Shown piece by piece: positions 17,502 through 25,661 of a stretch of DNA of 64,000 nt. The notes under the pieces were generated by a model. It had not been told where the DNA came from. It did no database searches and saw only the letters and a program-made list of their open reading frames with translations. Both the position numbers and the translations under genes were made by a program. This DNA is from Pseudomonadota bacterium (GTDB taxonomy: Bacteria; Pseudomonadota; Alphaproteobacteria; SP197), in contig JBCCIS010000018.1 in assembly GCA_039028155.1 (NCBI GenBank), positions 1 through 64,000 of the forward strand, read 5' to 3'. How positions within the stretch are numbered: the first letter of the stretch is position 1; every line of letters starts with the position of its first letter.

Positions 17502-17881
17502 GGTCCGAGATAGGCGACGGACGCGACTTCGACCAGGAACTCGTCGCGCACGAGATCGGCAATGATGCAGTAACGCGCCGGCGGGTTGTCGCCGAAGAAC
17601 TCGGAGTAGACCGCGTTGAACGCGGCGTAGTCCGCCTTGTTCTTCAGGAAGATCATGTTGTAGGCGATGTCGGCGCGGGTGCCGCCGGCGGCCTCGACGA
17701 CGGCGATGATCTGTTCGATGACATGGCGGGTCTGCGCTTCGATATCGTCGCCGTGCAGACTGTTGCCATAGGCGTCGATCGGCAGCGTGCCGGAGACATA
17801 GAGGGTGTCGCCAGTCTTCGCGCCATGCACATAGGGCGCAATGGGTTTGGATGCGCCGTCGGGAATGATCGGCAAAAACAT
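17498..17881 (-). CDS. RidA (YjgF/YER057c/UK114)-family protein
   Basis: 127 residues with the full RidA fold. The motif PPARYCI carries the arginine that binds the carboxylate of imine/enamine intermediates, and GTLPIDAYGN plus FLKNKADYAAFNAVY are family landmarks. Canonical RidA hydrolyses reactive 2-aminoacrylate; subfamily members serve pathway-specific deaminations. It lies 33 nt downstream of the 2OG-type oxygenase gene on the same strand and is likely cotranscribed. The stop codon is part of a dispersed palindrome. Confidence 0.9.
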   Translation of the reverse strand: MFLPIIPDGASKPIAPYVHGAKTGDTLYVSGTLPIDAYGNSLHGDDIEAQTRHVIEQIIAVVEAAGGTRADIAYNMIFLKNKADYAAFNAVYSEFFGDNPPARYCIIADLVRDEFLVEVASVAYLGP

Positions 17882-17914
17882 GGGCTGTCCTTTCCGTCGC
17901 CTGCGGGATCTCCC

Positions 17915-18922
17915 TTAGGACGGCCAGGGTACCAGATGTTTATAGGGCGGGTAGTTGTGCAGGCGCCGCAAGAGGTGCCAGCCATAGGTGCCGCGCCCCA
18001 GAAGGGGATCGCCGGCGGCTTCGTCAGACTCGATCGGTGAGAGCGGGGCCGACAGCGCGGGTTCCAGGAAGTAGCCGACGGACTGGCGCGCGGTGCCCAG
18101 GTTGACGACCCGGTGCGGCGTCGCGGGCACCTCGCCATCGGTCATAGTCTCCAGCACATCGCCCAAGTGAACGGAGATGCAGTTTTCGATACGCGGCACG
18201 TCGCGCCATCGGCCGTCCGGCGCCTGGGCCTGGAGGCCCGGCTGGCGCTGCCATAGAAGCGAAACGCCGGCGCCGTCCGTATGCCGGCCCGAGGCCAGCG
18301 GTGTGCCGTCGCCATCAGGATGGCGATCGTCGGGCATCTCATCGACGACCACGGTGTCGATCGGCAGTTCGGGATAATTCAGAAGCCTGAGCGTCGAGTT
18401 GCCGCCGTCAAAACGCGACAAGAGGTCATCGTCGCTGAAGCCGGCAGCCCGGCCGACCGATAGCATGACCTCCATGGCGATGTCGTCCATGTGTTGGTAG
18501 TAGGCCCGCATGGTCGCTGACCAGCCGGAGACAGGCTCGACGGCGGGCCAGATGTTCTGTTCGGCCAGGATCGCCATGCCCGGTATCGGCGGACCGTCGA
18601 CGGGGTCGTCCGGTCCGATGTCGTAGATCTCGTGCTGGGTCTCGTTGACGGCGCCGAGTGTTGCCATATAGCCGCGATAGATCCACGCGTTGTCGGGCGC
18701 CATGACACGCGAGGCGACCGAGCGCTTGTGGTCGTCGGCGAGATCGAAGAACGACAGCATGGTCTCCGCGCGCGCATCGACCTTGTCGGCGTCGGGGTAG
18801 TTGGCGATGACAAAGCCGCCTGTATCGAAGACGGCGTCGCGGATGCGCCGGTCCGTCTCCTGGCGTTTGGCATCGTCGTTCCCGAACAACGGTTCGATAT
18901 CGATCAGCGAAAGCTCAGCCAT
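17915..18922 (-). CDS. isopenicillin N synthase-like Fe(II)/2-oxoglutarate oxygenase
   Basis: 335 residues. N-terminal DIOX_N-like half (IRDAVFDTGGFVIANY) and C-terminal 2OG-FeII_Oxy domain. Iron ligands are H214 and D216 (SGRHTDGAG) and H270 (TPHRVV); R279-Q-S281 is the expected 2-oxoglutarate RxS pair. Bacterial members hydroxylate or desaturate small metabolites, so the substrate is open. The ATG at 18920-18922 gives the normal family start; the frame stays open upstream to 19564 but that part is antisense to unrelated coding. Probably an operon with RidA. Confidence 0.88.
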   Translation of the reverse strand: MAELSLIDIEPLFGNDDAKRQETDRRIRDAVFDTGGFVIANYPDADKVDARAETMLSFFDLADDHKRSVASRVMAPDNAWIYRGYMATLGAVNETQHEIYDIGPDDPVDGPPIPGMAILAEQNIWPAVEPVSGWSATMRAYYQHMDDIAMEVMLSVGRAAGFSDDDLLSRFDGGNSTLRLLNYPELPIDTVVVDEMPDDRHPDGDGTPLASGRHTDGAGVSLLWQRQPGLQAQAPDGRWRDVPRIENCISVHLGDVLETMTDGEVPATPHRVVNLGTARQSVGYFLEPALSAPLSPIESDEAAGDPLLGRGTYGWHLLRRLHNYPPYKHLVPWPS

Positions 18923-19082
18923 GGCACCTATCCGGTCGTCATTAACAAACACGGCGCGATAGACGTCGCGCTCACGTTGGCCCTGATAGGAATGCCAAGT
19001 GCCAGTTGGCTTGAGAAAACCGTGCACCCGTCTGCGCGCGCCTGTCAACGCCGTGACCACCGCGTGGCGGCTCGGCGTTCGG

Positions 19083-20852
19083 TCAGGTGTCGCGCAGCTT
19101 CTGGGTCGCCTTGGCGTAGAGACGGCCGGTTTCGTCGGTGGCGACCTTGTAGATTTCCTGGGCGCGGTCGCGGCTGATGAGGCCCGCCATGACATCGTCG
19201 GCGACCGCCTCCGCGTCGCGTTTCTCGGGCGGGCCGTAACCGCCGCCGCCGCAGGAGATGCCGGTGACGGTGTCGCCGGGTTCGAGCACGACCTGGGCCC
19301 AGCCGTCGGCTTCCTCGTGACTGCCGTCGGCGCGGGTGATGTAGTTGCGCGCCGCGCCGCCGGGCCCACCGCCACGCGCGCCTTGGGGCGGATGGCGCGT
19401 TCCGTCGCTTTGATAGAGCACCTCCATCGGCGCCAGGCGCGGACCGAGCTCGACCAGGGAGGCGGGCGCGCCGCGATGGCGGCCGGGGCCTTCGGTGTCG
19501 GGCACCAGGCGGCGCTGATGCACCAGGATCGGATGGCGCAGCTCGTCGACCTCGATGCTGTCATAGAACGACATGCCGGCGGTGCCGGTGGTGATCATGG
19601 CGAGCCAGCCGTCGGCCTCGGGCCCGGCGGCGCCCAGCGTGTCGCCCAGAATGAGCTGGTCGACATAGGGCCGGTTGCGGTGCGCGGGGTCGAGGCCGGA
19701 GACGACCGCCTGGGAGGCGGTCTGCACCGCGCCGGTCTCGGCCAGGCCGAAACCCTCGCCCAGCTTGGCGAAGGCAAGCTGCACGGCGCTGGTCAGACGG
19801 TCGGCGACGTTCTGGGTCGCGACCGAGCAGCTTGTCGGGTGGCGCGGGATGCCGACCACGCAATTCTCACGCAGGTGGACACGCAACCGCCGGAAGCTGC
19901 CGGCATTGGTCGGTACGTCGAGGCCAAGGCTGTTAAAGGTGCCGACCATGGCGGCGGTACGGGCGCACGCTTCGCTCAAGTTGAGACCATTGGGCAGGCA
20001 GTCGATGTTGTCGGTCAGGTCGATCTCGATCAGCTCGTTGGCCGGGTCGACGGCAATCTCCGCCTTGATCGGGATGCCGTTGGGACCGGTGCCGGGAAAC
20101 GCATCGTGGCTGGTGGTGCCGGTAGCGGTGCCCGCGGGCAGGCGCGCGATCGCCTGGCCCATGACCTGTTCGCTATAGGTGAACCATCCGGTGATCAGCG
20201 CTTCGAAACGTTCCCATCCGAGCTCGTCGACGAGCGCTTGAAGCTCGCGTTCGCCGACCCGCGCCGCGCCGAGGCTGGCCAGATAATCGCCGCGCCATTG
20301 TTCGGGCACGCGGATGCGCATCTCGCACAGGCGGATGATGTCGGGGATGTCGCGGAAGTCCGATTGCACCTGGGTGGCGGGGAAGATCAGCGCGCCTTCC
20401 TCGTACACGTCGCGCGCGGCGGCGTGATAGGTGGTCGGGATCGCGTTGCCGATATCGGCCTGATGCGCCTTGGCCAGCACCGTGAAGCGGTGGGTGCCGT
20501 CGCGGTCGAACACGGGCACGAGGACGGAGAGATCGGCGGCGTGGGAACAGCCGTGATAGGGCGAGTTGTGCAGGAAGGCATCGCCCGGGCGGATGCCGGG
20601 ATGTAGGTCCAGCATGGACTGCGCCATCTGATCCGGCCCCGCCATGACATGGATCGGCAGGCTTTCGGCGACGGAGAGCAGCTCGCAGCCAGCGGTCAAG
20701 ATGCAGCAGGAAAAGTCGCGGCCGGTGTTGATGACGCCGGACCGCGCGGTCCTGAGCAGCGTGTTCTGCATCTTGCGCGTGATGCCCTCGATGCGCCGGT
20801 GAAACAGCGCCAAGTCGACGCCGGTGATGGTCGTGCTGTCGTCTGAAGTCAT
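19083..20852 (-). CDS. hydantoinase B / oxoprolinase-family protein (HyuB)
   Basis: 589 residues covering the full HyuB family. Landmarks are SVAESLPIHVMAGPDQM, GDAFLHNSPYHGCSHAADLS and a C-terminal glycine-rich CGGGGYGPPEKRD. HyuB pairs with HyuA in ATP-dependent hydrolysis of N-methylhydantoin, 5-oxoproline-like rings or (with a third subunit) carboxylation of ketones. The HyuA gene lies 4.8 kb upstream on the same strand, separated by unrelated genes, unlike the usual adjacent pair. Confidence 0.92.
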   Translation of the reverse strand: MTSDDSTTITGVDLALFHRRIEGITRKMQNTLLRTARSGVINTGRDFSCCILTAGCELLSVAESLPIHVMAGPDQMAQSMLDLHPGIRPGDAFLHNSPYHGCSHAADLSVLVPVFDRDGTHRFTVLAKAHQADIGNAIPTTYHAAARDVYEEGALIFPATQVQSDFRDIPDIIRLCEMRIRVPEQWRGDYLASLGAARVGERELQALVDELGWERFEALITGWFTYSEQVMGQAIARLPAGTATGTTSHDAFPGTGPNGIPIKAEIAVDPANELIEIDLTDNIDCLPNGLNLSEACARTAAMVGTFNSLGLDVPTNAGSFRRLRVHLRENCVVGIPRHPTSCSVATQNVADRLTSAVQLAFAKLGEGFGLAETGAVQTASQAVVSGLDPAHRNRPYVDQLILGDTLGAAGPEADGWLAMITTGTAGMSFYDSIEVDELRHPILVHQRRLVPDTEGPGRHRGAPASLVELGPRLAPMEVLYQSDGTRHPPQGARGGGPGGAARNYITRADGSHEEADGWAQVVLEPGDTVTGISCGGGGYGPPEKRDAEAVADDVMAGLISRDRAQEIYKVATDETGRLYAKATQKLRDT

Positions 20853-20893
20853 GGATCGGAGGGTACGCGACGCGTCGGTTCACAGCAACGCGC

Positions 20894-21616
20894 TCACGGG
20901 GATGGATCGTCGTCGGCGGCCGCCTTCTTGGCTTGCCGCTCCATCTCATGCTTCATGCAGGCCGCGCGCAGGTCTTCAATACGGCCGGGATAGGTCTCGT
21001 CCAGGAACTCAGCCGCGGTGATACGGTCGGTGCGGAAGTTGCGGAAGTCCTCGCGCAGTTCGCACCAGGAGGCGATCAGGCGCACGGTTTCGAAATAGAC
21101 CAGGCCGACCGGCCAGATCACGCGTTCGGTTTCGTCGCCACTGCCGTTGCGGTAGCGGATCCGGATCTTGCCCTTGGTGCGCATGTAGGTGCGCAGGCGG
21201 TCCATATCGAGCGCGTCGGGCTCGGGCGATCGGGTTGCCGGCGCAGTCACGATCGAATCGACCAGCATGGGGCGCAGGTGATCGGGCACGACATCGCTGA
21301 TCTTTGCGATCAGATCGCGCGCGGCCCGCGCAAGCGTGGGGTCGCCATGCTCCTCGACCCACTGGGCGCCGAGCACGGCGGCTTCGATCTCGTCGGGCCT
21401 CAGCATCAAAGGCGGCATGTCGTACCCTGGCTCCAGCACATAGCCGACACCAGCTTCGCCCCGGATCGGCACGCGCTGGGCGAGCAGGTCGGCGACGTCG
21501 CGGTAGACCGTGCGCAGCGACGTCTCCAGCTCCTCGGCAAGCTCGCGTCCGGTCAGCGGCCCGCTGGCGCTTCTCAGGATCTGGATAAGCTGAAACAGCC
21601 GGTCAGCGCGGCGCAC
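20894..21616 (-). CDS. WYL-domain transcriptional regulator (YafY/DeoR-type HTH)
   Basis: 240 residues, GTG start at 21614-21616 with AGGAG 8 nt upstream. The N-terminal winged helix is RADRLFQLIQILRSASGPLT then GRELAEELETSLRTVYRDVA. The C-terminal half is a WYL domain (IRIRYRNGSGDETERVIWPV, LIASWCELREDFRNFRTDRI), which in relatives senses small ligands or nucleic acids. It lies upstream of hyuB on the same strand and divergent from a PhyH gene; either could be a target. Confidence 0.9.
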   Translation of the reverse strand: MRRADRLFQLIQILRSASGPLTGRELAEELETSLRTVYRDVADLLAQRVPIRGEAGVGYVLEPGYDMPPLMLRPDEIEAAVLGAQWVEEHGDPTLARAARDLIAKISDVVPDHLRPMLVDSIVTAPATRSPEPDALDMDRLRTYMRTKGKIRIRYRNGSGDETERVIWPVGLVYFETVRLIASWCELREDFRNFRTDRITAAEFLDETYPGRIEDLRAACMKHEMERQAKKAAADDDPSP

Positions 21617-21713
21617 GGTGTTTTCTCCTTTTCATGGGTGTGCGGCCTCGGTTGCGCGGCTCCATGGCCTTCATCATACTTCAAGCCCGTCAGCGTAATC
21701 GGAGGAAAGCGCC

Positions 21714-22535
21714 ATGACGAAAGGCCTGGAACGGGTCGAGGGTTCGATCGAGGCCGCCGACCTCGCCAAGATCCTGTTGCGCGACGGCGCGGTGATCGTG
21801 AAGGACGCGCTTACGCCTAAGCAGCTCGCCGGGCTGAACGGCGATCTGGACGACGCGATCGCGGCGACGGCGCCCGGTCTGCGCAACCCGACCGAAGATT
21901 TCTATGTGGAGTTTTACGGCAGCCAGACAATCCGGCTGGACGGTCTGCCCGCGCGTTCGACGACGTTTGTCGAGTTGATGGAGTCGCGGTTGATGACGGG
22001 CGTCGCCGACATCCTTCTGCTGCCGAATTGCCAGGACTATGTGCTGAACACCGCGCAGCTCATCCAGATCGGCCCGGGTCAAACCGCGCAGATGCTGCAT
22101 CGCGACGAGGACGCCTGGAAGGAACTCACCGGCCCGAAACCGCTGCTGCAGGTCGAGGCGATGTTCGCGCTGACCGACTTCACGATCGAAAACGGCGCGA
22201 CCCAGGTGGTGCCCGGCAGCCATTTATGGCCGCCTGAGCGCGAGGCCGAGCCGCATGAGATCCAACGCGCGGAAATGGATGCGGGCTCGGCGCTGTTCTA
22301 TCTGGGCAGCGCGGTGCATGGCGGCGGCGCGAATACGACAAGTGACAAATGGCGGCGTGGCATGTTCTTCGGCTATGTCGTCGGCTGGCTGCGCACCGAG
22401 GAAAACACGTTCCTGACCGTGCCGATCGAGAGGGTGCGCGACATGCCGGAACGGGTCCAGGAACTGCTGGGTTACAAGGCGCATGGCGGTATCGGCGTCG
22501 TCGATGTCGGTAGCCCCATGGCGCTGTTGCAGTAG
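21714..22535 (+). CDS. phytanoyl-CoA dioxygenase (PhyH) family oxygenase
   Basis: 273 residues. The Fe(II) ligands are the His and Asp of MLHRDEDAW (about 125-133) and the His of AVHGGGANTT (about 202-211); the downstream Arg of KWRRG would bind 2-oxoglutarate. Its sequence is quite different from the PhyH protein at 1370. The substrate is unknown. GGAGG lies close upstream of the ATG at 21714. It is divergent from the WYL regulator across 97 bp, an arrangement that suggests local regulation. Confidence 0.88.
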   Translation: MTKGLERVEGSIEAADLAKILLRDGAVIVKDALTPKQLAGLNGDLDDAIAATAPGLRNPTEDFYVEFYGSQTIRLDGLPARSTTFVELMESRLMTGVADILLLPNCQDYVLNTAQLIQIGPGQTAQMLHRDEDAWKELTGPKPLLQVEAMFALTDFTIENGATQVVPGSHLWPPEREAEPHEIQRAEMDAGSALFYLGSAVHGGGANTTSDKWRRGMFFGYVVGWLRTEENTFLTVPIERVRDMPERVQELLGYKAHGGIGVVDVGSPMALLQ

Positions 22536-22541
22536 AGGGCA

Positions 22542-22576
22542 GGCAGACCGGACGGGATTGCCGCCCGGTCCTGCCA
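22542..22576. terminator. hairpin between converging genes
   Basis: GGCAGACCGG pairs with CCGGTCCTGCC across a short loop (one bulged base), within the 45 nt between the converging PhyH and glutathione transferase stops. There is no clear T-tract on either strand, so it is a plausible but weak bidirectional terminator. Confidence 0.45.
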
Positions 22577-22580
22577 TCCA

Positions 22581-23189
22581 TCATCCCCGCGGCATAGATT
22601 TCTGGAAGCCCGGCAACGCGCTGACACGGTCGTACCACGGCCCCAGTTGCGGTTCGTCCGGCACCGCCTCGGCGAAGCCGAGCTGGGTGACGTTGGAGGC
22701 GACGGACAGGTCGGCGATGGTCGGCCGGTCGCCGGCCAGAAAGTCGTGGCCTTTCAAGCCGGCGTTCAGAATCGCGCCCAGTTCCGGCAACGCTTTTTCG
22801 CCGCGCGCAATCGCCGCCTTGTCACCCTGATCGCCCATGAAAACCTTGTTCAACACGACATCGATCACCCGTGGCGACAGGCGGCTCTGATTCCAGTCGA
22901 GCCACTGGTCGATCGAGGCACGGGTCGCCGGGTCATCCGGGTACCACTCGGCGAGGCCGTGTTTGGCGCAGAGGTATCGAAGGATCGCGTTGGATTCGAA
23001 GAGCGTGACGTCGCCGTCGATCAGCGCGGGCACCTGGTGATTGGGATTGATGGCGGTGAAGGCGTCGCCAAAGTGCTCGCCTTTGTCGAGGGCGACGTGG
23101 ACAAGGTCATAGTCGATGCCGGCTTCTTCCATCAGCGCGACCACGCGGCGGCAATGCTGGGAATAGGGATTGTGATAAAGCGTCACCAT
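22581..23189 (-). CDS. glutathione S-transferase
   Basis: 202 residues. The N-terminal thioredoxin-like domain begins MVTLYHNPYSQHCRRVV, with candidate catalytic Ser10 or Cys13, and the glutathione-binding motif HQVPALIDGDVTLFESNAIL (cis-Pro and the E-S pair). The C-terminal helical domain includes LAGDRPTIADLSVASNV, the usual N-capping/hydrophobic staple motif. It probably conjugates or reduces electrophiles with glutathione. The ATG at 23187-23189 gives the canonical start; an in-frame codon at 23237 adds 16 unlikely residues. Confidence 0.92.
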   Translation of the reverse strand: MVTLYHNPYSQHCRRVVALMEEAGIDYDLVHVALDKGEHFGDAFTAINPNHQVPALIDGDVTLFESNAILRYLCAKHGLAEWYPDDPATRASIDQWLDWNQSRLSPRVIDVVLNKVFMGDQGDKAAIARGEKALPELGAILNAGLKGHDFLAGDRPTIADLSVASNVTQLGFAEAVPDEPQLGPWYDRVSALPGFQKSMPRG

Positions 23190-23349
23190 GGCTGCTTCCT
23201 CTGTCTGGTGTGGTGGGGAGCGCCGGGATAACAGCACCCTGCTGCCACCTTGCTGGCAGCAACCTGCAAGTCATTGACATAAATAAGGGAAACAGGATCA
23301 CAACACGCCGCCGCCATGATCTGACTTTCGTTCATGAGGGGCTATGTCG

Positions 23350-23916
23350 TCAGAAGACGTTCACGATCGGGTAGACGTAGACGAGATAGAGATAGAAGAA
23401 CGCCAGCGAGATGGTCAGCACGATGACGCCCAGCACGGGCGACTTGACCTTGAACTCGCTCAGCGAAAAGACGAACTCCGTCGCCTCCTGCTCCTCCTTC
23501 GCGCCGGTCTTTTCCTGGCGTCTCAGGCCGACGTGGAACTGAATGGCGGCGAAATAAATGCCGGCGAAAACCAGGATGATCACGACAACGAAGATGATCT
23601 TCGACGAGATGTCCTGCCACGTGAAGACACCGAGCCGGTGCGTGTAACCGGCTTCGCGATAGGCGTAATAGGCCTGCAGCGCGCTTTGATAGGCAGCGTC
23701 CGTTTCCGGGGACGCGAAACCGGCCGCCGGCGGGTCGGGCAGCGCGAGGTCTTCGCTCGTATCGCCCTGGCCACCGACCTGGCCCAGCCGTTCCATACGC
23801 TCTTCGAGAGACGGAAGGCTGCTGTCCTCCGTCTCTGGTTCTTGGGCCGGTGCCGACCCGGCGACGCCGATGACGATCAGCGCCGCGGCGATGGTGGAGA
23901 TAGTTCGTCTCAACAT
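23350..23916 (-). CDS. exported membrane protein of unknown function
   Basis: 188 residues. An N-terminal signal peptide (MLRRTISTIAAALIVIGVAG, cleavage near APAQ) is followed by an acidic low-complexity stretch, then two hydrophobic segments (about 108-126 and 161-183), with a charged loop RRQEKTGAKEEQEATEF between them. Family not recognised. It starts 12 nt after the stop of the exported gene 23929-24693 on the same strand, so the pair is likely one transcription unit of envelope proteins. Confidence 0.75.
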   Translation of the reverse strand: MLRRTISTIAAALIVIGVAGSAPAQEPETEDSSLPSLEERMERLGQVGGQGDTSEDLALPDPPAAGFASPETDAAYQSALQAYYAYREAGYTHRLGVFTWQDISSKIIFVVVIILVFAGIYFAAIQFHVGLRRQEKTGAKEEQEATEFVFSLSEFKVKSPVLGVIVLTISLAFFYLYLVYVYPIVNVF

Positions 23917-23928
23917 CTGCGGCCCGGC

Positions 23929-24693
23929 CTAGGGACTGACGAGCAGGTTGATCGTGTCGATGTGCCTGTCGATTTTTTCATAAGCCGACGACCCGGCGCT
24001 TTCGTTGGCCAGGTAGTTGTTCACCGAAGCTTCATCATCGCCGACCAGGGTCGAGATGATGATCAACAGGCTCTCGTTTTGCTGAGACAGCCAATCCGCA
24101 TGGGCGGTGTCGGGTGGCGTGCTTGGCGGCGTCGCTCCCTGGACATCCTGGAACAGCATGATCTGTTCCTGGCCGTCGGGGGTTATGATGGTGAATCCAC
24201 CCGCATAGTCCAGGCGAATGGTGCCGTCGGGAAAGCGCGACTCGACCTTGCCGTCGGGCAGGACCCGCCGCACGATGACGGCGCCGCCTGTTTCGTCGTC
24301 ACCGCCGAGCGTTTCAAACACGACGGCACGTTCGTCACACGCGGGAAGTGCATTCTGCCAGGATTGGCCATGCTGGATCTGCCGCTGAAAGCAGGCAACG
24401 GTCCATGTCGCATCGGTGGATTGTTCGCACAGATCGATAGCGTTTTGCCACATCCACCTGACGCCGCCGCCATGGTTCACGCCGCCATGCATGACGCGCA
24501 GGAAACACATGGCGGGTTCGATGGATTCGGCCCCGTGACAAAGCCGCCGAACATTGTCCGGCGCCCATGACGTTCGGCCGTCATAGTCCCAGGCGATCCG
24601 GCCCTGGACCGCTTCGGCACACTCTTCTGCCGCGCTCGAGGTAGCAAACATCACCAACATCGCAAGAGCCAAGCTTGCGCGGATTGCCCACAT
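23929..24693 (-). CDS. exported protein of unknown function
   Basis: 254 residues from the ATG at 24691-24693, which has GGGGAG 7 nt upstream; an in-frame TTG at 24699 is less likely. There is a signal peptide (MWAIRASLALAMLVMFATSS). Residues about 50-120 hold a Cys/Trp-rich unit, RRLCHGA...CFLRVMHGGVNHGGG...NAIDLCEQS...CFQRQIQHGQSWQNALPAC, with evenly spaced cysteines that suggest two disulfide-bonded hairpins in the periplasm. The remainder is polar. I do not know a function. Confidence 0.75.
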   Translation of the reverse strand: MWAIRASLALAMLVMFATSSAAEECAEAVQGRIAWDYDGRTSWAPDNVRRLCHGAESIEPAMCFLRVMHGGVNHGGGVRWMWQNAIDLCEQSTDATWTVACFQRQIQHGQSWQNALPACDERAVVFETLGGDDETGGAVIVRRVLPDGKVESRFPDGTIRLDYAGGFTIITPDGQEQIMLFQDVQGATPPSTPPDTAHADWLSQQNESLLIIISTLVGDDEASVNNYLANESAGSSAYEKIDRHIDTINLLVSP

Positions 24694-24809
24694 GGCCAAT
24701 CTCCCCGTTCGATCAGTTGCGCTCGGCTTTCTCCATTAAGGTGTTCGGACTTCAGGTTACGGCAACTTCGTTCGCTTGACCAATGTCTATGAACTCTGCC
24801 GCTACGAGG

Positions 24810-24860
24810 CCTAATCGAATACGACGATCAGGCAACTGGACTGAGCGCGTTGGGAGCAGG
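24810..24860 (-). pseudogene. remnant of a hyuA 3' end
   Basis: These 51 bp match the 3' end of hyuA at 25660-25710 at about 40 of 51 positions, in the same orientation. The hyuA reading frame is kept: the remnant would read QRAQSSCLIVVFD-stop against QRAQSGSLVVVID-stop in the intact gene. No further hyuA sequence was recognised upstream or downstream. With the intact end, it brackets the alpha/beta hydrolase gene as a direct repeat 850 bp apart. Confidence 0.75.
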
Positions 24861-24895
24861 CTTATGCGTTAGCTCTTGCGCCTTGCTTGCAGACG

Positions 24896-25597
24896 TCATG
24901 TGTGCGCTTCAATTACGTTGCGCAGGATTGCTCTTAGCGCATCCGGCCGCTCAAGGGGCACGTAGTGTCCGCATGAGGGAATGACATGCAGGCGGCCGCG
25001 CTTAGCAGAGGCAGCGAGTTCTGCACTTGCTTTTGGGCCGGGGGCAACATCGTCTTCGCCGGATATGAACGTTATGTCGCTCATGCACTCTGATACAAAC
25101 CGACCGCGGCTTGGTCGACTATGAAAAGCCGTAACACCGCTCGCGATGTCGCTGGGCGACTGGCTAAGCGCGGAGGCCCGTGCGGCCTCAATGATCGTCG
25201 AGTCCGCAGAGCTTGAGAACAAGGGCCTCCAATAGAGCTCCCAAGCGCGGCCAACGCCGTCTTTCTCGATCAGATCGAGCGCTGAAGCGTGTAGATCTGG
25301 ATCGGGGTTGTGCATCGCCTTGGTGCCAATAAGGACCAGTGCAGCTATTCGTTCGGGAGCAGCGGCTGCCACTTCAAGGGCGCACGATCCTCCGACCGAG
25401 CATCCAACGACAATCAACCGATCGCTCATAGGCTGACGGAGAACCGCGGTCGTCCATTCTTCGACGGTGTTGCCCAAACTGTACAGCGTCGGTGCGTAGG
25501 ATGAATCGGGAAGCAGATCCAGTTGATGTGACCACATGGAGCCGTCAAGCGGCAGAGCGTGGAGGAAGAGCATTCCGAGGTTGGTGGAATGGGACAT
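24896..25597 (-). CDS. alpha/beta-fold hydrolase
   Basis: 233 residues. The nucleophile elbow GCSVGG carries the Ser (about residue 67), the acid is in ISGEDDVAPG, and the His is in SCGHYVPLERP near the C-terminus, so the triad is complete. The size is small for the fold and the N-terminus FLHALPLDGSMWSHQLDLL resembles 3-oxoadipate enol-lactonase-type hydrolases, but a substrate cannot be assigned. The base composition looks lower in GC than the flanking hyuA gene. The gene sits between two copies of the hyuA 3' end, pointing to insertion or replacement. Confidence 0.85.
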   Translation of the reverse strand: MSHSTNLGMLFLHALPLDGSMWSHQLDLLPDSSYAPTLYSLGNTVEEWTTAVLRQPMSDRLIVVGCSVGGSCALEVAAAAPERIAALVLIGTKAMHNPDPDLHASALDLIEKDGVGRAWELYWRPLFSSSADSTIIEAARASALSQSPSDIASGVTAFHSRPSRGRFVSECMSDITFISGEDDVAPGPKASAELAASAKRGRLHVIPSCGHYVPLERPDALRAILRNVIEAHT

Positions 25598-25661
25598 AAG
25601 GCCGTGTCGAGCAACCTTTGGGCAACGGGCGGTTTATGCGTGCGCGCCGGGTTCGACGCGC

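Noticed and set aside
17915-19564. Extension of the 2OG-type oxygenase frame to a 549-residue protein
   Set aside because: The added part is Arg/Ser/Ala-rich, overlaps hyuB on the same strand in another frame, and adds nothing typical of the family. The ATG at 18920-18922 gives a normal length.
18999-20606. 535-codon open frame on the plus strand
   Set aside because: It is antisense to hyuB, which has full family motifs; the plus frame is a shadow.
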